From assembly GCF_019175285.1 (NCBI RefSeq), contig NC_056527.1, forward strand, positions 110,285,836 to 110,349,835: DNA of 64,000 bases, written 5' to 3'. This stretch comes from Sceloporus undulatus (Eukaryota > Chordata > Lepidosauria > Squamata > Phrynosomatidae). Of the stretch, positions 46,084 through 64,000 are shown one piece after another. Under the pieces are notes generated by a model. That model had not been told where the DNA came from, made no database searches, and saw nothing but the letters and a program-made list of their open reading frames with translations. Both the position numbers and the translations under genes were made by a program. The stretch's first letter is position 1. Each line of letters begins with the position of its first letter.

Positions 46084-46305
46084 TAAGGGATAGTCCCTTC
46101 ACTGTTAAGTTTTCTGTTCTTTATCCTGATCTGCTTTCTGTCTACCAATTGATCTTATTTCTCTGTTTGTTGTAAAATAATTTGTATAACTGTCAAGTAT
46201 ATCAATTAAAATTAGTTACCAGACAAAACAGTAGATTGCCTAAAATAAATTTTATATACCCATGATCTGTTATAGATGTGGCATTAGTGAACTGTTTACA
46301 TGAAA

Positions 46306-46513
46306 TACAGTGGGCCCTTGATATCCATTGTGGTTGCCAAGATTTGTGGATGCTCAAGTCCCATTAAATACAATAGCATAGTAAAATGGTGTCCCTTATA
46401 TAAAATAGCAAAATCAGTGTTTGCTCTCTGGAATATATATATATTTTAAAATATTTTGAAGCCGGGCATGGTTGAATCCATGCATAATGAACCCATGGTG
46501 GGCTAACTCTGTA
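46306..46513 (+). mobile_element. TA-flanked MITE, 'CAGTGGGCC' family, in MAPK7 intron 1
   Basis: TACAGTGGGCCCTTGATATC to GGGCTAACTCTGTA. Confidence 0.8.
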
Positions 46514-46902
46514 TCTCCTTCCAGTCTGTCAAGGGTCCTGATATGAGAAAGAAGCTTTCATCCTCCATCCTTGGTTGACAGAAATGTGGGATATATTTCA
46601 AGTAAATAAGCACCCACACCGAAATGGTAAAAAAAATAAAATGAAAACTGAATAGCAAACGTTTTGTGCACACAGGAGGGATCTTGATGGGCAAGACATA
46701 CTCAGATGCACCAAAGAAATTCCACTATATATTAGAAATGAAGCAATGTGGGGACATATCCTTGAGAGAGAACACGTGAGTGCCACTAATACATAGGACC
46801 GGTACTATGTGACCAACTGTCACATATCCTATGAAGGAGAAAAATAGACATCAAGGAAGGTTCTTGAAGGTGACATGTGGGGGCAGGTAGGCTTGTGCGT
46901 AA

Positions 46903-57353
<10,451 letters not shown>

Positions 57354-57885
57354 AAATCTAGACTCCTGTGTGCCATTTTCTTCTTCCTTTAAAAAGACCT
57401 TTGGCTTGATGTGGGAAGGAGAAACAAATCCAGCAAGGGCTGAGCCAACTTGAGATGTTCACGACTGGTCTGTTTGCCTTCCCAACTACTCCAGCTGGGA
57501 ATTGTTACCGCAGTGCCTGCATCTTTTGTTTGGAAGCAAAAGCTGAACTTGGCTAGTATTCAGACAGGAGTCATTTCCCAGAAATGTTTGACATGGTGGT
57601 GCTAACACCTGTGTCACCTTGTGTTGGGTGTGTTGTGGCAAGCAGGAATGAAAGCTGTCCCAAGAAATAAGTGCAGTAACAACACTAAGTGTGTGTGCGT
57701 GCGTGTCTTTGTGTTACCTGTTCTCTTGAAAACAGGTGGCAAGCAAACTCCCTCCTGACCCCTCACTGTGTCTACCTTACCTCATAGCCTAAAGTATGGA
57801 TATTACGTTTCACACCTAGGGTATCAAGAGCTGTTTGAGGGGGCAAACATTTGAAGGAAGAAATCATTCAAAAACACACAAGTAA

Positions 57886-58110
57886 TACAAACGGGCCCTT
57901 GGTATCTGCTGGGGTTTGATTCCAGGACGCCCTGTGGATACCAAAATCCATGGATGCTCAAGTCCCATTAAATACAGTGGAATAGTAAAATGGTGTCCCT
58001 AACATAAAATGGCAAAATCAAGGTTTAATTTAGAATATATATTTATATTTCAAACAGTGGATGGTTGAATCTGTGAATAAGGAATTCATAGATATGGAGG
58101 GCTAACTGTA
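57886..58110 (+). mobile_element. TA-flanked MITE, 'CAGTGGGCC' family
   Basis: TACAAACGGGCCCTTGGTAT to GGGCTAACTGTA, 530 bp after the MAPK7 stop. Confidence 0.8.
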
Positions 58111-58857
58111 AACAAAGCTGTAGTTCACTTTGTTCTTAGCCCCTTGAAAGACCTGGATTGTAACAGAGGGTCATCTTGTGGGCAGTAGCTGCTCTATAGT
58201 GCTCCATTTAGTCCATTCCTGTTTGTTCAAGCTGGCTGCAGCACCTTAAAACCTTGGCTAGAGACTCTTCCTGAGTTCCTTTAACTGGAAACGCCAGGGA
58301 TTTAGCTTAGGGTGGATGATGTGTGGGGCATCACATATTTTTTGGGCTGCAACTTCTATCAGCCTTCGGCAGATTAACCAATAGTGAGTGATAATGGGAG
58401 TTGTACTCAAAGACATCTGGGAGAGCCACAGTTGCCCACATCTCTATGCTATGTGCTCTGCTGATGAGCTAAAGTCCCTTCCTTAAATGACTACTACTGT
58501 GGTTGTCCAAACCAATGTTCAGGAGAATCTGGGAATGGCTGGCCTTAGTACTTTGGGGACTGATTGGGGTTTCTTCTCTCACATGTATATGTTCTTACAT
58601 GTATATGTAAGCTCCATGTAGAAATAAGGCTTACCTTTTAAGGACTCACTTGGGGCTACAGCCGCGATGTTGTCATCCAAAAGAAGGCACAAGTGTTCCC
58701 CCTCCCACACACACACCAAGTTTGTATTACAGTGATTGAAGTTGTTTTGAAGGAGGGCAACAGTCTGCTCTTAAAAGAGCAATGTTTCTAGCCTGGATGA
58801 GATTCCTCTTTAGTGTTGTAGTCAATAGCCTGTCCAGACTTGTGGCATAGAGTCAAT

Positions 58858-59190
58858 TGGTATTTGCCATCAAATCAGCTTTGACTTATAAGTGAGAGAC
58901 CTCCAAGACACCCTGTCATCAACAAACTCAGGGCTGTGGCTTCCTTGACTGAACCTATCCACTTGCAACGTGGTCTTCCTCTTTTCCTACTGTCTCCCAC
59001 TTTTCCAAGCATGGTTGCCTTTTCTAATGAGTCACGTTGTTTAATGATGGGGCCAAAGTACGATAGCCTCAGTCTAGTCATTTTAGCTTCTGGTATGAAT
59101 TCAGGCTTGATTTGCAGCAGGCCATGGAATTTGTAGAACTCTCCTCCAGCATCACATTTCAAACGAGTTGATTCTCTTCCTCTCAGTTTT
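58858..59190 (-). mobile_element. RTE/BovB-type LINE fragment
   Basis: The minus strand encodes KMTRLRLSYFGPIIKQRDSL and EKATMLGKVGDSRKRGRPRC, a 95-residue open piece of ORF2's C-terminus. Confidence 0.8.
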
Positions 59191-59216
59191 CTTTATTGAT
59201 AGCTTTTATACCAATA

Positions 59217-59473
59217 TACAGTGGAACCTTGCCATATGCGGGGGATCCGTTCCGGATCCCGCCGCGTATGGCGATTTCCGCCTATGCTCGAGCCCCATTG
59301 TAAACAATGGGGCTCGTGCACGGCGGCGCGAAGGTGCGCGGGGTGCAACGGGCGCCCGCCCATTCAACTGAATGGGACGCGCTGCCCCTTCTGTCCCGCG
59401 TGCACCCAGCGGCTTGAGCGCGTATGCTCAAAGCCACTTATAAAAAGTCCGCGTATGCGGAGGCCCCACTGTA
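59217..59473. mobile_element. TA-flanked GC-rich MITE with CAGTGGAACC ends
   Basis: CAGTGGAACCTTGCCATATG and CGTATGCGGAGGCCCCACTG with TA borders; CpG-dense interior. A different family from the 20.1-kb pair, but the same size. Confidence 0.85.
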
Positions 59474-59749
59474 TATACACAAAAATCAGAGTGTCTGCTC
59501 CTTTTTCTAGGTCACAGTATTTCAGCCCATTTAACCTCTTCCCTCTTGCTGTTCTTTGTGGAACAGAAAATTCTTCTAGCCACTTCAGAGTGCAGACTCC
59601 TAGTCTGTGCCTGTCTTGCTAAAAAGTTTGCCTTCTTGCAGGTGTGAACTGACAAGTGGCACTGTTTCTTTTGAGGGTGGACCTACCGACCAGGGTTGTT
59701 TAGGAAGGTAGCTCAAGATAATGCCCATGCAGCATCTCTACACTGCTGG

Positions 59750-59960
59750 AGAGCTAGCGTGGTGTAGTGGTTTGAGCATTGGACTATGACTCTGGAGTAC
59801 AGAGTTCAAATCCCTGCTCAGCCATGAAATCCACTGGTTGATCCTGGGGAAGTCAAACTCTCTCAGCCTCAGAAGATGGCAATAGCAAACACTCTCTGAA
59901 GAAACTTGCCAGGAAAATCCTGTGATAGGTTTGCCTTGACTTGAAGGCATACAACAGCAA
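59750..59960 (+). repeat. tRNA-derived SINE, near full length
   Basis: GAGAGCTAGCGTGGTGTAGT to CTTGAAGGCATACAACAGCA, with all family segments in order. Confidence 0.85.
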
Positions 59961-60127
59961 ACCCACCTCTATAAGACAACCATGGCTTTTGTAGAATAGG
60001 GGCATTCTGAGTTCCTCCACTATCAAATTGCATGGGCAGCAATTATAGTGTGCACTCACTGAAAGTTGTACATTGTGCATAGAAGGCGCTCCCATTGTGC
60101 CATCCCAGGGACCACTTTGTACATGAT

Positions 60128-60305
60128 AAATTTCATTGGGTTTTCTTAGGCAAGCAATACGTGGAGATGGTTTTGCCATTTCCTTCCCCTGAAATATAGC
60201 CTACAGGAGATTGGGGGTCTCCTATCCAAGTGCTAACTAGTGCTCACCTTGTTAAGCTTCCAAGATCAGAAGGCTTTGCTGCCTTTAGCACATTTAGGCC
60301 CTGTT
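60128..60305 (-). repeat. 5S-headed SINE, 5'-truncated body
   Basis: GGGTTTTCTTAGGCAAGCAA is followed by TCCTATCCAAGTGCTAACTA and GTTAAGCTTCCAAGATCAGA, the same order as at 47.6-47.8 kb. Confidence 0.75.
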
Positions 60306-62045
60306 GTATTGTTAATGTGGCTGAAAATATGTTATGAGGCTTCTCCCAGCAATCAAGAGTGCCTTTGTCAGGGCCTGTTTTATTGTATGCCTTTGTCCCT
60401 ATAGGCCTTGATTATATATTTCAGAATTTTAAGGATGTTATTCTTTTGACATCTCTGTCTCAACAGAGAAGGAAATTCTATGATTCAGAGTCTTGCTTTT
60501 GCTCTTGAGGTTGTAGGGAAGAATGTCTGTTTCTGAGAACTGTGAATTTCTTTCGTAGCAGAAGTAACCTCTCCTTTCTGTTTATAGAGGTACCCCAGTA
60601 AAACTATTGGCTACCTGGGGATGTTGGGCAGAAGTGAGCAAAATGCAGTTCTGGGACAGCATGCAGTTCCCCAAAGCTGTTTGTATGTTTCAAACCCCTC
60701 CCGACTCCATGGACCACCTTTCTCTGACCCCCCCCCACCTCAAAAGAGACTAGTCTCCTAGAAGCATGCAGAGTTTAGGACCCCCTCTTGTTTTATTTAT
60801 CATAAAAAATAAGTTTTTCCAAAACAGAACTGTCACTCTTTCTCCACCAAATGTGGTTAGAGGAAACAATTTCAGTGCCAGATCTGCCAGAGTTGTGCAC
60901 CTTTGGTGTAAGGGAACACAAGTAGGGTTTGTTCACTTGAACTAAAATTAATCGTGTGGGCTTTAGGTATTCCTGTTATACCAAAGGGAAACCCTCTCAC
61001 AACTGTTGTCTTTACCTGAAAATACCTTTAGCTCTAGTTAGTTACCTGTAACTCCCCACTTGCAATTCTTTCCAGAGAATAAAGGTTCTGATCTTGCCTG
61101 CATTGATACCTGGAGGTTTATAGTATTAGGAGAGTTAACTGGAAAATGTAGGGAAAACACACCTCTGGAGATCCAGTGGTCTGGTTTGAAATGGATTTTT
61201 GGCTGTGCTATGTTCTCAAATATCTTTCTACAACCTGTTGGAAGCTTTTGAGTGCTGCTGTGTGTAGGTTGGTGTGTGTTGGTGTATTTTTCTCAAAAGT
61301 GTTTGTGATTTCTATTAAAACAATGATTTTTATATTTAAAAATCCCAATGTAGTCATTGTATCACGTCTTCCCGTATCATTGGGGGGAGGCGCTAGTTGC
61401 TTGGGGTACTTTGGGACATGATTGAGTATTTGATCTTAAATGTTCTAGTCAGGGATGCATTGGTAACCTGTAGTCCCTATGGCTCAGGATGCATGGACAA
61501 GACCACATAGTGGCATGACCCAATGCTAATGTCTTGCCCAGAGGTATGGATACATGTCTGGATAGTCTTGAACCTGTCCAAGAATTGAGAAACCAAGGAC
61601 AAAGTGCACTACTGGGACCACATCTGGCCTCCAATGCTTTTCTCATGGTCCTCAGTGCTCTCAGACTTGTTGACCACCATTTTCACTGAAAAACAACAAC
61701 ACTTTAATCGAAACTCAAAGATGTTTGCCTTTTTCCTGGCCAATAAAAGGATGAATTGTATGTTTTGGAAGCCTCCAGGAGAGGTGATTCACCCTTTAAA
61801 TAGGTTTTGCTTTCCTCCCTTCACATCGCTTGACATCAAAAATGCACATTTTTCAAGACCAGAAGTGGACATGGAGGGAATTCAATTTGAGGGAATTTTT
61901 GACAGTTTGTGGGCTGCAAGAGGATCCCAGGGAGAAAGCAGGGCTTTGGGCTTGTCACAGTTGTTGACCTCTGTGATAAAATTATCTTTCTAATGCAGGT
62001 TTTTAAAAGTTAATGATTTGCTTCTGCAATGTAGAACCCTACTTG
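60306..62045. other. Region downstream of MAPK7, possible 3' UTR then intergenic
   Basis: A C-rich run at 60729 and the AATAAA at 61078 are seen; no coding exon was supported. Confidence 0.4.
61078..61083 (+). other. Possible distal poly-A signal for MAPK7
   Basis: I noticed no AATAAA between the MAPK7 stop at 57353 and this one, which is followed by a U/G-rich stretch. It would imply a 3.7-kb 3' UTR crossed by several repeats, so an unseen variant signal nearer the stop is at least as likely. Confidence 0.25.
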
Positions 62046-62240
62046 GGCTGCAGCTGCACTGCAAAAATCATGCAATTTGATACTGTTTTAACTTTCTATG
62101 GAATCCTGGGTTTTGTACTTTGTTGTGACAGAGAAGGCTAAATATCTCACAAAATGGCAAATCCCAGATTTCCATAGCACTGAGCCATGGCAGTTAAAGC
62201 GGCATGAAACTGCATTCATTCTGCAGTGCAGATGCAGCCT
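62046..62240. mobile_element. Palindromic MITE (family A)
   Basis: GGCTGCAGCTGCACTGCAAA to GCAGTGCAGATGCAGCC. Confidence 0.85.
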
Positions 62241-62314
62241 TATTCAAGAGTGAGGAACTACTTTTAGTTAACTGGACTGAATTTCAGATTGACAATTACA
62301 TTCCAGTGGTACTT

Positions 62315-62600
62315 ATTGCTATGTGCCATCAGATTGGTTTTGACTTGATATTACGAATGAAAGACCCTGTTAACACCCTTGTAAACTCAGGGCCATGGCT
62401 TCCTTGATTGAGTCCATCCACTTGTAATATCCCCTTCCTCTTTTCCTACAGTCTTCAGCTTTGTCAAGCATTATAGTCTTCCAATTATTTGGGCAGTAGG
62501 TGTAGCCAAAGATGAACGACTGGTACCCCCTCTCAGCACATTTTAGCTTTAATGTCTAATTGCAAGTAACTAAATTTTGGAACAGTGCTACAGATTGGTG
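62315..62600 (-). mobile_element. RTE/BovB-type LINE fragment
   Basis: GTGCCATCAGATTGGTTTTG and TTCCTTGATTGAGTCCATCC match the 3' segment in reverse. Confidence 0.65.
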
Positions 62601-62688
62601 GTCTAGACATGCTGGTCTCTGAACCATTGGTTGCCAGTTGTCAGCAAAGTTTCCAGGAAAGAAAGAAACAAGTTGTAGCCAATGGGCC

Positions 62689-62826
62689 CAAATTTAATTC
62701 TGGTCCCTGGCACACTCGCAAAAATAGTAATTGCTAGTCCAGAGCATCTTAAAGCCACAAATTTAGTTCTGGTCCCTGGCACATTGGCAAAAATAGGAAT
62801 TGCTAGTCCAGAGCATCTTATAGCCT
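62689..62826 (+). repeat. Exact-period tandem duplication, 2 x 69 bp
   Basis: Unit 1 is 62689-62757 and unit 2 62758-62826, differing at only a few bases (TTCTGGTCCCTGGCACA in both). Confidence 0.9.
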
Positions 62827-64000
62827 GAGAGGATGCACCTCAACCTTTAAAATGGGGTGGTGGAATCCATGCAAATTGGTATATAGGGGAAGCCCAGTAG
62901 GGCCAAATTATGCCTCACACCCTTGTTTAAATAATTCATGCCTAGCTTAATAATGTTACTGGCAAGTTTATTTACCCTGAAGTTTGCATGTCACCTAGGA
63001 GATGTCAGCACAGGATAGATGGTGCTAGTTCATCCCACTGAAATCAAGGACACTTAGAGTTGCCAGATGAAATAAGGGGCTGGACTCCTGTACTTTTCAT
63101 AGTTGTGTAAAAGAAGGGTATTTAGCAGGGGCTGTGTGTATCACCTGCTGTGTGCATCATGTGCAAGACCTACTGGAAACTCCTGTTGTCTTCTACAAAA
63201 CTGTTAAAGGTTCAGAAGTCCTGTTCCTTGGCAACCCTAAATCTAAATGACATTGGGTTACATGCTAAAGCAGGGATTGTGTGAACAGAATATGGCTTCA
63301 TGGATACCAAAACCAAAGTGCATAGGTGGGCCTTCAATGCTCCCATTGTGCAAGCAGGAGATGCTGAAGTAGAGAGACAGCAGGTTGCTCCGGGTCCTCT
63401 AGGAAGCCCTACAGCAAACTCTTACTGTTTAAGGTCATTCCAACAGCAAAACTGTTTTGCATCAACCCAAACGGATTGGCTTTCCTACAGATCCATGCAA
63501 TCATAACAAAATTAGTCTTAGTACCAAGGTTGTGCAACTTGGAATACTCAAAGGATCCCAATTAGACATGACTTATGTTTTGCAATCTGATCTGCTCTAC
63601 GAGGGGGAATAAAGGTCAGCATGACACAATGGGAGTTGAATGACACTCAGAAGCTTCCAGCAACTTGGTTTCCAATTTTCAGGGGTGCATCATTTTGAAT
63701 CCCTGTTCAAATGCACCGCTTGGAGATGGTAAGTTGGCTTAGAGAGAAAGAAACAAATAAGCAGATGAGAAAAACCTGTTCTGTCTGAACACACCAACAG
63801 GGTGACACTGATATGTCTGGGCAGAGGTGAGGTGCTCTGTAAGGGAGTGTCTCTTCACAGCACTGGCTAGATCTAGTGTGTGAAGAAGAAGGTAGAGAAA
63901 TGGAGGAAACTCAACTCTCTAGGAATGGAAGACAACCTCTCATTGATATAAGCCTGCCTTCCACCACATGGCAGGCTTCAGGATATGTTTGGATGACAAC
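62827..64000. other. Intergenic DNA to the window edge
   Basis: No gene or named repeat recognised. Confidence 0.5.

Noticed and set aside
57354-64000. A further gene downstream of MAPK7
   Set aside because: Small frames (for example 61604-61993) have no splice context or recognisable domain.

Overview
The window reads as nuclear DNA of a squamate reptile, probably an iguanian lizard. The evidence is introns with GT/AG ends, vertebrate gene families, and a lizard-type repeat set: a Sauria SINE, tRNA-derived SINEs, SINEs with a 5S-rRNA head, RTE/BovB-, CR1- and L2-type LINE pieces, and many small non-autonomous DNA transposons. No bacterial feature, CRISPR array or convincing retrovirus-like element was seen.

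Four gene-sized units lie on the + strand. (1) 3050-7611 is a six-exon TRIM-family RING E3 ligase gene with a B30.2 domain. Its exon sizes (96, 234 and 23 nt) are the classic TRIM ones, but the front half of its B-box is missing. (2) 19978-28302 is a three-exon C2H2 zinc-finger gene of about 1143 aa. Its start codon lies in what looks like a decayed KRAB-A exon. (3) 39306-41426 is a zinc-finger gene with one coding exon, 706 aa and 15 fingers. (4) 44.4-57.4 kb is MAPK7 (ERK5): a CCAAT-rich TATA-less promoter, a non-coding first exon and six coding exons, giving about 913 aa with the kinase domain, TEY loop, nuclear localisation region and C-terminal activation tail. A 0.5-kb inverted, decayed copy of part of gene 2 lies at 9.0-9.5 kb.

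The rest is introns and intergenic DNA full of transposon debris: palindromic MITEs (twelve copies, three of them side by side at 35.5-36.2 kb), TA-flanked pogo/Tigger-like MITEs, GC-rich repeats, minisatellites on both sides of the MAPK7 promoter, long purine/pyrimidine tracts and an AT-rich microsatellite field near 12.8-13.35 kb. No coding gene was found from 9.6-19.9, 28.4-39.2 or 57.4-64.0 kb.

The genes do not form a pathway. They are a TRIM ligase, two putative DNA-binding regulators and a stress/growth-factor kinase that happen to be neighbours. The most notable observations are a tandem duplication in MAPK7 that copies the exon 4 end and the read-through tail behind it with the reading frame preserved, the TRIM gene with half a B-box, a 290-bp fold-back at 36.75-37.04 kb, and the zinc-finger fragment whose edges coincide with repeats.
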